Source: Macrococcoides epidermidis | Lineage (GTDB): Bacteria; Bacillota; Bacilli; Staphylococcales; Staphylococcaceae | DNA length: 64,000 nt | Reading direction: 5' to 3' (one strand) | Assembly: GCF_042659445.1 (NCBI RefSeq) | Contig: NZ_JBHSSR010000001.1 | Shown: in pieces, positions 35,218-44,214 of the stretch | Numbering within the stretch: position 1 is the stretch's first letter | Layout of the letters: the number at the start of each line of letters is the position of its first letter | Position numbers and translations under genes: made by a program | The notes under the pieces: model-generated | The model's input: the letters and a program-made list of their open reading frames with translations, nothing else | Databases searched by the model: none | Told to the model about the DNA's origin: nothing

Positions 35218-36065
35218 GCTTAATAGAAGCGTTGTGGGAATTTGATTTTATTCGCTATTCATTTCTAAGTGGGATGCTAATAGGTATTCTTGCCCCATTA
35301 ATCGGTACATTTATTGTAGTACGTCGTCTTTCATTAATTGCAGATGCATTAAGTCACGTTACACTCGGTGGTATTGCATTTGGCATGCTTTTATCAAAAT
35401 TGATTGCCGTTACTATTAATCCGGTTTGGACCGGGATATTATTCTCAATCACAGGCTCTCTTTTAATTGAGAAACTTCGTTCTTTATATAAACATTACCA
35501 GGAGTTAGCAATACCGATAATCATGAGTTTTGGAATTGGATTGAGTGTTATCTTCATTTCATTTGCGGATGGATTTAATCAGGACCTATTTGGTTATTTA
35601 TTCGGAAGTATCAGTGCAGTAACTTTAAATGATGTATTTATTATTTTAGCAATTTTTGTTTTAGTGCTTGTATTTATCTTTGTATTATATAAAGAGTTGT
35701 TTATTCTATCTTTTGATGAGGAATATGCTGCAATAATCGGTGTACCGAAGCACGTACATATTTTATTTATGCTAATGGTGGCGCTTGTAATTTCTGCATC
35801 GATGCGTGTCGTTGGAATTCTATTAGTGAGTAGTTTAATCACCCTGCCTGTAGCAAGTGCCATGCGTTTTGCAAAAGGCTATAAGCAACTGATGCTGTGG
35901 AGTGTTGTGATAGGTGAATGTTCAGTCTTAATCGGACTAATTATTGCGTTTTATCTAGATATATCTCCAGGTGGAGTAATTGTAATGCTGCTTGTATTAG
36001 TGTTGCTTTTTGCCCTTTCTATCAGTAATATGAAAGAAAAAGGAGGTATTTCAAATGAATACTGA
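35214..36065 (+). CDS. znuB: Zinc ABC transporter, permease
   Basis: A 283-residue ABC-3 family permease with seven or eight membrane helices. It contains the family segment FIVVRRLSLIADALSHVTLGG near residue 35, which includes the cytoplasmic coupling region. The ATG at 35214 overlaps the ATPase stop (ATGA) and follows GGGAG. The C-terminus overlaps zur by 11 bases. ABC-3 permeases import zinc or manganese; zinc is favoured by the adjacent zur. Confidence 0.9.
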   Translation: MSLIEALWEFDFIRYSFLSGMLIGILAPLIGTFIVVRRLSLIADALSHVTLGGIAFGMLLSKLIAVTINPVWTGILFSITGSLLIEKLRSLYKHYQELAIPIIMSFGIGLSVIFISFADGFNQDLFGYLFGSISAVTLNDVFIILAIFVLVLVFIFVLYKELFILSFDEEYAAIIGVPKHVHILFMLMVALVISASMRVVGILLVSSLITLPVASAMRFAKGYKQLMLWSVVIGECSVLIGLIIAFYLDISPGGVIVMLLVLVLLFALSISNMKEKGGISNEY

Positions 36066-36462
36066 TGATGCGATTAAAGTTTTAAAAGACAATGGACATA
36101 AATATACGGACAAACGTCGTGATATGATAAGTATGTTACATGATACAAGTAAATACCTTAATGCAAAACAAATGCAGGAAGAACTAAATGAGAAATATCC
36201 GGGCATTTCATTTGATACAATATATAGAAATTTAAATTTATTTGATGAATTAAATATTATCGAAGTGACAGAACTTGATGGTGAAAAGAAATTTAGACTA
36301 TCATGTACGACACATCATCATCACCATTTTATATGTGAAAAATGTGGTGAAACACGTGTCGTTGAATTTTGTCCAATTGCAACATTTGAAGCGGAACTTG
36401 ATAATGTTGAAATCCATAGTCATAAAATTGAACTATATGGATTATGTGAACGTTGTAAATAA
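36055..36462 (+). CDS. zur: Fur-family regulator, probably Zur (zinc uptake)
   Basis: A 135-residue Fur-family repressor. The winged helix spans residues 5-80. A histidine run TTHHHHHF at 85-92 forms the regulatory metal site. The structural zinc is held by C94-x2-C97 and C131-x2-C134. Family members include Fur, Zur, PerR and Mur; location downstream of the zinc-type ABC genes identifies Zur. It is translated from an AGGAGG inside the permease gene, with an 11-base overlap. Confidence 0.88.
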   Translation: MNTDDAIKVLKDNGHKYTDKRRDMISMLHDTSKYLNAKQMQEELNEKYPGISFDTIYRNLNLFDELNIIEVTELDGEKKFRLSCTTHHHHHFICEKCGETRVVEFCPIATFEAELDNVEIHSHKIELYGLCERCK

Positions 36463-36500
36463 GAAAAGGAGAAAACAGTTAACTGTCTTCTCCTTTTCTT
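36461..36500. terminator. Bidirectional terminator between zur and the nucleotidase gene
   Basis: A 12-bp stem (36461-36472 with 36489-36500, AAGAAAAGGAGA/TCTCCTTTTCTT) encloses a second self-complementary ACAGTTAACTGT. It overlaps the stop codons of both convergent genes. Confidence 0.82.
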
Positions 36501-37069
36501 ATTGGAAATTGTTTTTTTATTAATGTATCTAATTCCAGCCAGGATTTTACCCGTGTAACGCCAGCTGGTAATTCACTTTGATTATAAGGTGTATCAAATA
36601 AATACACTGGAATGTTTAATGCGTTGTGAATTTCAATCGCATTATCAAGTTTATCCTCAAAAAATGCATCAACATTAAGACGTCTTGCTGTTTCTATCTT
36701 TTCATGTGAACCTGTAAGTTCAATGTGATGATAGGGCACATTGTGTGTTTTAAACCAGTCAATTGTTAATTCTTGTAAGTAAGAATGTCTTGCACTGATA
36801 AAGATCAGTTGATAATAATTGGCCCAATTCGATAAAACCTGGTCTGCATCATTATGAACTGGAGAATATTTATATATTTCATGTTCATTATCTTTAAACC
36901 ATTGATAAATTTCTGATTCAGGAATATTTAGTACATTAGATAAGTCATATTCAGTAATATCTTCATATTTAAAATCTTTATTAAAAGATCTTTGAAGATA
37001 AGGTACTAAAGCAGTAGGGCATGTTACAGTACCATCAATATCTATACCCATACGAAACTTTTTATTCAT
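36479..37069 (-). CDS. HAD-family nucleotidase (YqfW-like)
   Basis: A 196-residue HAD-superfamily protein. The nucleophile motif DIDGTVT is near residues 10-16, and the ARHSYLQE and DAFFEDKLDNAIE segments correspond to motifs II and IV. It resembles the deoxyribonucleotidase-type (NT5C) family known as YqfW in Bacillus, where the substrate is undefined. The ATG overlaps the ispG stop by eight bases, so it is translated with ispG. A weak site (GGCAG) precedes it; ATG at 37051 is an alternative start. Confidence 0.82.
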   Translation of the reverse strand: MNKKFRMGIDIDGTVTCPTALVPYLQRSFNKDFKYEDITEYDLSNVLNIPESEIYQWFKDNEHEIYKYSPVHNDADQVLSNWANYYQLIFISARHSYLQELTIDWFKTHNVPYHHIELTGSHEKIETARRLNVDAFFEDKLDNAIEIHNALNIPVYLFDTPYNQSELPAGVTRVKSWLELDTLIKKQFPIRKGEDS

Positions 37070-38186
37070 TTACTGCCTGCTCTTGATTTAATTTTTCTTC
37101 AGCTTGCTTTTTAAAGTATTCCTCAGCTAATTTATCAATTTCAATCTTCAATTCTTCTACCATCGTTTCCTCTGGAACTTTTCTGACTGTTTTACCTTTC
37201 ATAAATAACAAGCCTTCACCACGTGCACCGGCAATACCGATATCTGCTTCACGTGCTTCACCGGGACCATTAACCGCACAACCCAATACAGCAACTTTTA
37301 ACGGTGCTTTAATCGTTGAGATGTATTCTTCTACTTCATTTGCAATAGAAATGAGATCTATTTCAATACGTCCACAAGTAGGACAAGATATTAATGTAGC
37401 TGCATTGCTTGCTAATCCAAATGATTTTAATAATTCTCTAGCTACTTTAACTTCTTCGACAGGATCCGCTGATAAAGAGATACGAAGTGTATTTCCGATA
37501 CCTAAACTCATGATTGCACCAAGTCCTGCTGCAGATTTAACTGTTCCTGCAAATAATGTACCACTTTCAGTAATACCTAAATGTAGTGGATAATCAAAAG
37601 CTTGCGCAGCTTTTGTGTAAGCCTCTATTGCTAAGTTAACGTCACTTGCTTTCATCGATACGATGATATCATGGAAATCCAGGTCTTCTAAAATTTTGAT
37701 ATGATGTAATGCACTTTCAACCATACCATCTGCAGTTGGATAACCGTATTTTTTTATGATATGTTTTTCAAGCGATCCAGCATTAACACCAATACGGATG
37801 GGTATACCTTTTGCTTTACATGCTTTTACTACTTCCTCTACCTTTTCACGACGCCCGATATTACCTGGATTGATACGAATTTTATCAGCGCCACCTTCGA
37901 TAGCAAGTAATGCTAATTTATAATCAAAATGAATATCCACAACAAGTGGGATATTAATTTGTTTTTTAATTTCTGCAATTGCCAGTGCATCTTCTTCTTT
38001 TGGGCAAGCTACACGTACAATTTGGCAACCTGCTTCTTCAAGACGCTTAATTTCTGCAACTGTCGCTTCAACGTCATGTGTTTTCGTTGTCGTCATACTT
38101 TGTATGATAAGCTCATCACTTCCACCGATTGTAAGATCTCCAACCTTCACTGGACGTGTATTTCTTCTATGTGTGATTTCAGGCAT
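37062..38186 (-). CDS. ispG: 4-hydroxy-3-methylbut-2-en-1-yl diphosphate synthase
   Basis: A 374-residue IspG, the penultimate enzyme of the MEP isoprenoid pathway, converting MEcPP to HMBPP. A TIM barrel (THRRNTRPVKVGDLTIG onward) is followed by the iron-sulfur domain with CPTCG near residues 267-271 and GCAVNGPGE near 302. ispH, encoding the next step, lies 5 kb away. The ATG follows AAAGGAG. The last eight bases are shared with the downstream nucleotidase gene. Confidence 0.95.
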   Translation of the reverse strand: MPEITHRRNTRPVKVGDLTIGGSDELIIQSMTTTKTHDVEATVAEIKRLEEAGCQIVRVACPKEEDALAIAEIKKQINIPLVVDIHFDYKLALLAIEGGADKIRINPGNIGRREKVEEVVKACKAKGIPIRIGVNAGSLEKHIIKKYGYPTADGMVESALHHIKILEDLDFHDIIVSMKASDVNLAIEAYTKAAQAFDYPLHLGITESGTLFAGTVKSAAGLGAIMSLGIGNTLRISLSADPVEEVKVARELLKSFGLASNAATLISCPTCGRIEIDLISIANEVEEYISTIKAPLKVAVLGCAVNGPGEAREADIGIAGARGEGLLFMKGKTVRKVPEETMVEELKIEIDKLAEEYFKKQAEEKLNQEQAVNE

Positions 38187-38273
38187 TTATAAAACTCCTT
38201 TAATTTTAAGTATGAATAATGTCATAACATATTTATTATATAGAATAATAACATTAAATTGTATTGTTTTGTT

Positions 38274-39008
38274 TTAAGATTCAAACTTTACTTTTTTACG
38301 AGGTAAATTATGAACAGTTACTAATATGAGGACTGCGAGCACTGTCCATGAGCACATGATGAAAAACATATTGTATTTTATATTCAATAACCCTAAAAAT
38401 AAAATAATTGAAGGTAGTGTTAATAAAAATGTTGTTATTTTAAGCCAGTTCATAAATCGGGACTTTCTTTTAAATAGTACTGAGACAACGTGTGCAACTG
38501 TACTGATAAATATAATTTTTATGACAGTAGTGATAAATTGAATGAAAATCAGAAAACCGATAATAATCGACAGATAAAAGTAACTAGAAGTAGTATACGT
38601 TTTTAAAAAAGTAATAAAACTCGTTTTATCATTAAACATCGGCAAATTTAAATACGACAAGAAGGTAGATTCATCTACTTGTATACCGTATTTCTGAAAC
38701 GACATGACATGATTTTCCGGTGATTGTTTTTTATTTGAAAATAAAATTTTATAAGGTGGAACATCGATTGTTTTTTCTTCTTTCAAGACAAGTATGTTAT
38801 CTTTAATTTTAAAGTCAGGTATTTCATGCTGTTTATTTTCCACCATCTGATTTGCAACATTAATAGCATTGTAATAATGAATACTATTAGGAATTGAGAA
38901 AAGAAATGCAATGATAAATATATGTAAAAAAATATATCTGAGCTTTACCGTTCTGAACAAAGGATATTGTTTAGGCTTCATTAACCTTTTCAAGTGCTTA
39001 ATATACAA
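38274..39008 (-). CDS. DUF1189 membrane protein
   Basis: A 244-residue membrane protein. A hydrophobic helix near the N-terminus (YIFLHIFIIAFLFSIPNSIHYY) is followed by an extracellular-looking domain of about 100 residues. Three hydrophobic segments lie from about residue 145 to 235, then a basic tail. Layout and sequence match DUF1189; no function is known to me. The start is a TTG six bases after a perfect AGGAGG, with no suitable ATG. It lies upstream of ispG on the same strand but is separated by 87 bases. Confidence 0.78.
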   Translation of the reverse strand: MYIKHLKRLMKPKQYPLFRTVKLRYIFLHIFIIAFLFSIPNSIHYYNAINVANQMVENKQHEIPDFKIKDNILVLKEEKTIDVPPYKILFSNKKQSPENHVMSFQKYGIQVDESTFLSYLNLPMFNDKTSFITFLKTYTTSSYFYLSIIIGFLIFIQFITTVIKIIFISTVAHVVSVLFKRKSRFMNWLKITTFLLTLPSIILFLGLLNIKYNMFFIMCSWTVLAVLILVTVHNLPRKKVKFES

Positions 39009-39100
39009 ATTACTTCCTCCTAGAATGCATTAAATGTTTGGAGATGAGACAACACTATTATTCTATCAAAAATAATCATTTTGATATATAAGCAAAGTAG

Positions 39101-39129
39101 TTGAGAACGCTATCTTAAGTTGATATGAT
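39101..39129 (+). promoter_or_regulatory. SigA promoter of sodA
   Basis: TTGAGA (39101-39106), a 17-base spacer and TATGAT (39124-39129), 37 bases before the ATG. Confidence 0.75.
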
Positions 39130-39165
39130 GAATATGTACTTAAAACTTAAGGAGGATGATTAATT

Positions 39166-39765
39166 ATGGCTTTTGAATTACCACAATTACCATATGCATA
39201 TGATGCATTAGAACCACACATCGATAAAGAAACTATGGAGATTCACCATACGAAACACCATAATACTTACGTTACTAACTTAAACGCTGCAGTAGAAGGA
39301 ACAGAATTTGCGGATCTTTCTATCGAAGATTTAATGAAAAGAATTAACGAAGTACCTGCTGATAAGAAAACAGCTGTTGTAAATAATGGTGGTGGACACT
39401 ATAATCACTCTTTATTCTGGACTTTACTTGCACCAGGTAAAGAAGCTACTGGTGAAGTAGTTGATGCAATCAACGCTAAATTCGGTTCTTTAGACGCTTT
39501 TAAAGAAGAATTCGCTAAAGCTGCAACTACACGTTTTGGTTCTGGTTGGGCTTGGTTAGTAGTAAACAATGGAGAATTAGAAGTAGTTTCTACACCAAAC
39601 CAAGAGAATCCATTAATGGAAGGTAAAACACCGATCTTAGGTTTAGATGTATGGGAACATGCTTATTACCTAAACTATCAAAATAAACGTCCTGACTATA
39701 TTGCAGCATTCTGGAATGTAGTAAACTGGGAAAAAGTAAACGAATTATATTTAGCTGCTAAATAG
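39166..39765 (+). CDS. sodA: Superoxide dismutase (Mn/Fe family)
   Basis: A 199-residue SOD that disproportionates superoxide. Metal ligands are in HHTKHHNTYV (N-terminal histidine), the NHSLFW motif and DVWEHAYYLNYQ (Asp and His ligands). The FGSGWAWLV stretch is typical. Metal preference (Mn or Fe) cannot be settled by eye, though staphylococcal SodA is a manganese enzyme. Codon use is strongly biased and an AAGGAGGATGATT site precedes the ATG, both consistent with high expression. Order sodA-pbp-pst is the same in Bacillus. Confidence 0.97.
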   Translation: MAFELPQLPYAYDALEPHIDKETMEIHHTKHHNTYVTNLNAAVEGTEFADLSIEDLMKRINEVPADKKTAVVNNGGGHYNHSLFWTLLAPGKEATGEVVDAINAKFGSLDAFKEEFAKAATTRFGSGWAWLVVNNGELEVVSTPNQENPLMEGKTPILGLDVWEHAYYLNYQNKRPDYIAAFWNVVNWEKVNELYLAAK

Positions 39766-39785
39766 TTGTTAATCGTAATTCGTAA

Positions 39786-39830
39786 AAATAAAGAGACATT
39801 TCATCTGAAATGTCTCTTTATTTGTGTTTT
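39786..39830 (+). terminator. Terminator after sodA
   Basis: A long stem (39786-39803 with 39806-39823; core AAAGAGACATTTCA/TGAAATGTCTCTTT) with a tiny nominal loop and a T-rich 3' side. Confidence 0.9.
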
Positions 39831-39906
39831 TATATCAAAAATATAGAAAATATGTGTTAATTCATATATTATTAAAAGATAAATGGTTAGTGATGGGGGA
39901 TTTCCT

Positions 39907-42033
39907 TTGAAACGTGTTAAACAAGAATCAAATGAACTTAAACAAAAGCGACTGATGAACCGTAGAATCAGCGTTATCTTTATGGCAATTGTTTCATTAT
40001 TAATCATCCTTGTTCTTAGATTAGGATACCTTCAGATTGTTAAAGGTGAAACGTATAAAAAAGCAGTGGATAATAATGAAAATATAGAAGTAAATGAATC
40101 AGTTCCAAGAGGCAGAATTTATGATCGCAACGGTAAATTGTTGGTTGATAATACTTCAAAGAAAGCTATTACATACACACGTGACCGTATGACAAGTCGC
40201 AGTGAAATGCTTGATACTGCAAAGAAATTACATAAATTGATGTCTATGCCTACAGATGCATTGACTTTAAGGGATAAGCAGGATTTCTTTATATTGACGC
40301 ATAAAGATGAAGTGGATCAGTTGATGAAGAAAGAATTACAATTATTTGATACCGGTGAAATTTCTCAGGATGAATATAATGAAGCGGTATATAAAAAGTT
40401 AACAGAAGATAAATTGAAATCAATGTCACAAGATGAATTAGAAATAGCAGCTATTTTTCGCGAAATGAGCAGTGGTAGTCAGTTAAGTCCTCAAATTATT
40501 AGAAACGAAAACGTGTCAGAAAAAGAATATGCACTAGTTTCTCAGAATTTAAGTGAATTACCTGGTGTGAATACAACAATGGATTGGGATAGAAAATATC
40601 TTTATGGTAAGACATTACGTACAATGTTTGGAAATGTTTCATCAAAAGAAGAAGGATTACCTAAAGAATTAGTAGACTATTATTTATCTAAAGGATATTC
40701 GCGTAATGATAGAGTAGGACAAAGTTATCTCGAATTTCAATATGAAAATGTGTTACGAGGTAAAAAGAAGAAGATGCGTTATTTAACAGATAAATCAGGG
40801 AAAATCATCAATTCAGAAGTGATTTCTGAAGGATCTAGAGGAAATGATCTGGTTTTATCTATTGATATAGATCTACAACTTCAAGTTGAAAAATTAGTAG
40901 ATAAGCATATTCAAATTTTACGCTCTATGAATGCCAAATCGATGGATAAAGTTTTAGTAGTCGTACAAGATCCTAACAATGGTGATATTCTTGCATTAGC
41001 TGGAAGACAAATTGATAAGAATGGTAAGATATCAGACTATCATTATGGGACATTTACATCTCAATATGCAGTTGGGTCTACGGTAAAAGGCGCAACATTA
41101 CTTACTGGATATAGTAATAATGCGATAAATGTTGGAGAGGATATGATTGACCAACCTTTAGTATTTAAAGGTGGCGTAGAAAAACGTTCATATTTTAATC
41201 CAGCAGGCAAAATAGAAATCAATGATAAAGAAGCATTAATGCACTCGTCAAACGTATATATGTTTAAGACTGCTTTAAAGATGGCAGGTTTAAATTATTC
41301 TAACAATATGTCATTACCTGCGGATATAACAGAAGTAGGATTAAAACTAAGAAAAGGCTTAAATCAGTTTGGATTAGGCGTTAAAACAGGTATTGATTTA
41401 CCAAATGAAGTAACAGGTCAAACAGGTACACTGAAGAATAATCCTGGTAATTATCTGGATTTAGCGATCGGACAATATGATACATATACGCCTTTACAAC
41501 TTTCTCAGTATGTTTCAACGATTGCTAATGATGGTTATCGTATACAGCCACACTTAGTTAAAGAAGTTCGTGGAGCTTCAAAGACAGATAAAATAGGACC
41601 AATTAAAGAAAGTATTAAAGGAAAAGTATTGAATCGAATAAATAATTCACAAGAAGAAATTGATCAAGTGAAAGATGGGTTCGATATGGCCTTTAATAAC
41701 GAACTTGGTACAGGCTATAAAAGTTTTGCTAATACGGTAGTAAAAAGTGCTGGGAAAACCGGAACAGCTGAAGTTTTCCAGGATGGTAAATCACGTGTAA
41801 ATTCTACGTATATCGGCTATGCTCCTATGGACAAACCAAGTATGAGTTTCGCTATTATCTATACAAACCAACCTGTCCCACCACCATGGTTACCTGGCGG
41901 AGATTTAGGAAGAGATATTATAAATGAATATTTTAAAGACAAAGCGGGTAAGAAAACTAAAGTGATAGAAACAGGTTCTTCGGGTGTACAAAGTGCGATA
42001 TCAAATGGTGCTGAGCAGAATAATACACAATAA
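39907..42033 (+). CDS. pbp3: Class B penicillin-binding protein (PBP3-like transpeptidase)
   Basis: A 708-residue class B PBP. It has a short basic cytoplasmic N-terminus and one membrane helix (ISVIFMAIVSLLIILVLRLG). The pedestal domain contains ESVPRGRIYDRNGKLLVDN. The transpeptidase motifs are STVK near residue 390, SSN near 447 and KTGTAE near 616. It resembles S. aureus PBP3 and Bacillus PbpA throughout. A TTG six bases after GGGGGA is preferred as start; the upstream ATG at 39883 has no site. A terminator follows before pstS. Confidence 0.93.
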   Translation: MKRVKQESNELKQKRLMNRRISVIFMAIVSLLIILVLRLGYLQIVKGETYKKAVDNNENIEVNESVPRGRIYDRNGKLLVDNTSKKAITYTRDRMTSRSEMLDTAKKLHKLMSMPTDALTLRDKQDFFILTHKDEVDQLMKKELQLFDTGEISQDEYNEAVYKKLTEDKLKSMSQDELEIAAIFREMSSGSQLSPQIIRNENVSEKEYALVSQNLSELPGVNTTMDWDRKYLYGKTLRTMFGNVSSKEEGLPKELVDYYLSKGYSRNDRVGQSYLEFQYENVLRGKKKKMRYLTDKSGKIINSEVISEGSRGNDLVLSIDIDLQLQVEKLVDKHIQILRSMNAKSMDKVLVVVQDPNNGDILALAGRQIDKNGKISDYHYGTFTSQYAVGSTVKGATLLTGYSNNAINVGEDMIDQPLVFKGGVEKRSYFNPAGKIEINDKEALMHSSNVYMFKTALKMAGLNYSNNMSLPADITEVGLKLRKGLNQFGLGVKTGIDLPNEVTGQTGTLKNNPGNYLDLAIGQYDTYTPLQLSQYVSTIANDGYRIQPHLVKEVRGASKTDKIGPIKESIKGKVLNRINNSQEEIDQVKDGFDMAFNNELGTGYKSFANTVVKSAGKTGTAEVFQDGKSRVNSTYIGYAPMDKPSMSFAIIYTNQPVPPPWLPGGDLGRDIINEYFKDKAGKKTKVIETGSSGVQSAISNGAEQNNTQ

Positions 42034-42078
42034 TGTATTCAACGATTATAAATCCTAAAAAAATAAGATTTCTTGAGT

Positions 42079-42112
42079 AAAAGGCAATGCGACTATGCAT
42101 TGTCTTTTTTTC
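42079..42112 (+). terminator. Terminator after the PBP gene
   Basis: GGCAATGC (42083-42090) pairs with GCATTGTC (42097-42104) with one G-U pair, followed by a T run. It lies immediately before the Pho box. Confidence 0.85.
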
Positions 42113-42166
42113 TTTACATAAAATTTACATTACATTCATCTTGAATTAACAATCTTACACTATAGT
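42113..42166 (+). promoter_or_regulatory. Pho box and promoter of the pst operon
   Basis: Four hexamers at exact 11-base periodicity: TTTACA (42113), TTTACA (42124), TTCATC (42135) and TTAACA (42146). A -10-like TATAGT lies at 42161-42166 with no good -35. This matches PhoP-activated promoters of Bacillus, where TT(A/T)ACA repeats occupy about -60 to -20. Induction under phosphate limitation is inferred. Confidence 0.85.
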
Positions 42167-42224
42167 AAGTAGTGTAATAAACAAATACAAATTATTCGTC
42201 TATTCAATTAGGAGGACTTTCAAA

Positions 42225-43196
42225 ATGAAAAAATGGCAATTAGTAGGTTCAACAACTGTTTTAGGTACTGCATTATTATTAGGTGCTTGTGGTGGAGCAG
42301 CTGACAAGAAAGAAGATAATGCTTCTGAAGATAAAGGTGCTAGTACTGATACAGCAGCTAAAGATATTAAAGGTGAAGTTAAAGGTGACGGTTCTACAAC
42401 AGTAGCTCCAATCATAGAAAAAATCAATGAAGAATTCAATGCTGAATATCCAGATGTAACTGTATCTGTTGGTACTTCAGGTACTGGTGGTGGTTTTGAG
42501 AAATTCATCGCTGGTGAAACTGACTTCTCAAATGCTTCACGTGACATTAAAGACGAAGAGAAAAAAGCTTTAGAAGATAAAAAAATAGAATATACTGAAT
42601 TCAAAATTGCTACTGACGGTTTAACTGTTGCTGTAAATAAAGATAATGATTTTGTAGATTACTTAACATTTGAAGAATTAGCTAAGATTTACTCTGGAAA
42701 AGCTAAAACTTGGAAAGATGTTCGTGCTGACTTCCCAGCTGAAGAAATTAAAGCATTTTCTCCTGACCAATCACATGGTACTTATGACTTCTTTAGTGAA
42801 GAAGTATTAGATAAAGGTGAAATCAAAGCAGAGAAAAACGCTGATACTAACGTAATCGTTAAATCAGTACAAGATAATAAAACTGGTATCGGTTTCTTCG
42901 GATATAATTTCTTCCAGGAAAACAAAGATAACTTAAAAGCTGTTAAGATTCAAAAAGAAGGTAAAGGCGAAGGTGTTGAAGCGACTGAAGAAACAGTTAA
43001 AGATGGTTCTTACCCATTAAGCCGTCCATTATACATCTATGCTAAAAACGATTCAATTAAAGAAAACGCTGCATTCAAAGAATTCTTAAAGTTCACTTTA
43101 GAAAAAGCTAAAGATGCTGCTACTGAATCTGGTTATGTTGCTTTAGAAGATAAATTATATGAAGAAGATTTAAAAAAATTAGAAGAAGTTAAATAA
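42225..43196 (+). CDS. pstS: Phosphate-binding lipoprotein PstS
   Basis: A 323-residue lipoprotein. The signal peptide ends in a lipobox at LLGAC, with C22 as lipidated residue. A Lys/Asp/Ser-rich linker follows, then the phosphate-binding domain with GDGSTTVAPII and VGTSGTGGGFEKF, whose Ser, Thr and Gly residues bind phosphate. It captures phosphate outside the cell for the Pst ABC importer. An AGGAGGAC site precedes the ATG. A hairpin after the stop probably lowers transcription of the membrane genes relative to pstS. Confidence 0.96.
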   Translation: MKKWQLVGSTTVLGTALLLGACGGAADKKEDNASEDKGASTDTAAKDIKGEVKGDGSTTVAPIIEKINEEFNAEYPDVTVSVGTSGTGGGFEKFIAGETDFSNASRDIKDEEKKALEDKKIEYTEFKIATDGLTVAVNKDNDFVDYLTFEELAKIYSGKAKTWKDVRADFPAEEIKAFSPDQSHGTYDFFSEEVLDKGEIKAEKNADTNVIVKSVQDNKTGIGFFGYNFFQENKDNLKAVKIQKEGKGEGVEATEETVKDGSYPLSRPLYIYAKNDSIKENAAFKEFLKFTLEKAKDAATESGYVALEDKLYEEDLKKLEEVK

Positions 43197-43234
43197 TTAT
43201 TAACTTAATAATTATTCAAATATGAAATTTTTCT

Positions 43235-43264
43235 AAGGGACGAAATTTTTCGTCCCTTTTAAAA
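43235..43264 (+). terminator. Intra-operon hairpin between pstS and pstC
   Basis: AAGGGACG (43235-43242) pairs with CGTCCCTT (43251-43258), extended by A-T pairs. It is followed by TT and then A residues, so termination is likely partial. Confidence 0.65.
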
Positions 43265-43280
43265 TGAAGGAGTCTAAACT

Positions 43281-44213
43281 ATGGAAAATAAAATTTCTGT
43301 ACAAGATTTGATTGCTCAAAACAAGAGTAAAGGATCTTCGAAAAACATCATTGAAAAGATGATTCCAACAATTTTAGCTGTCATTGCTTCAATTTCAATT
43401 TTAACGACAATTGGAATCCTGATTACATTATTAACTGAAACAATTACGTTCTTTACCCGTGTTTCATTTGCAGACTTTTTCCTTGAAAAAGAATGGAATG
43501 CGTTTGGCCAAGATCCGAAATTTGGTATTATCTCTTTAATTTTAGGAACATTAAAAGTAACATTTATCGCTACAATATTTGCAGTACCTGTTGGTTTAGG
43601 TGCAGCATTATATTTAAGTGAATATGCAAGTGACCGTGCGCGAAGAATCATTAAACCTATTTTAGAAATCTTAGCGGGGATTCCAACAATCGTTTATGGA
43701 TTCTTTGCATTAACATTTGTAACGCCGTTATTACGCGCTGTATGGCCAGACTTAGGAAGTTTTAATGCAATCAGTCCTGGTTTAGTAATTGGTATTATGA
43801 TTGTACCGATGATTGCTTCATTATCTGAAGATGCGATGAGTGCAGTACCTCAAGCAATTCGTGAAGGAGCTTTAGGTTTAGGATCGACGAAATTAGAAAC
43901 TGCTATCAAAGTAGTTTTCCCTGCAGCATTATCTGGGATTTTAGCTTCTATCGTATTAGCAGTATCACGTGCTATCGGTGAAACAATGATCGTATCACTT
44001 GCTGCTGGTAGTTCACCAGAATTCTCTTTAGATTTCACGAACTCATTACAAACGATGACAGCATTTATCGTTCAGGTTGCGACTGGTGATGCTACTTACG
44101 GATCTGATATCTACTACAGTATCTATGCAGTAGGATTTACATTATTCGTATTTACATTAATTATGAACTTCATTTCACAATGGGTTACTAAACGATTCAG
44201 AGAGGAGTATTAA
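43281..44213 (+). CDS. pstC: Phosphate ABC transporter permease PstC
   Basis: A 310-residue inner permease with about six membrane helices. The coupling motif is EGALGLGSTKLETAIKVVFP near residue 194. The segment GEWN-like EWNAFGQDPKFGIISLILGTLKV and the AVSRAIGETMIV stretch are typical of PstC. It pairs with PstA to form the phosphate pore. Its ATG is 85 bases after pstS, beyond the hairpin, with AAGGAGT as ribosome-binding site. pstA starts one base after its stop. Confidence 0.95.
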   Translation: MENKISVQDLIAQNKSKGSSKNIIEKMIPTILAVIASISILTTIGILITLLTETITFFTRVSFADFFLEKEWNAFGQDPKFGIISLILGTLKVTFIATIFAVPVGLGAALYLSEYASDRARRIIKPILEILAGIPTIVYGFFALTFVTPLLRAVWPDLGSFNAISPGLVIGIMIVPMIASLSEDAMSAVPQAIREGALGLGSTKLETAIKVVFPAALSGILASIVLAVSRAIGETMIVSLAAGSSPEFSLDFTNSLQTMTAFIVQVATGDATYGSDIYYSIYAVGFTLFVFTLIMNFISQWVTKRFREEY

Positions 44214-44214
44214 T

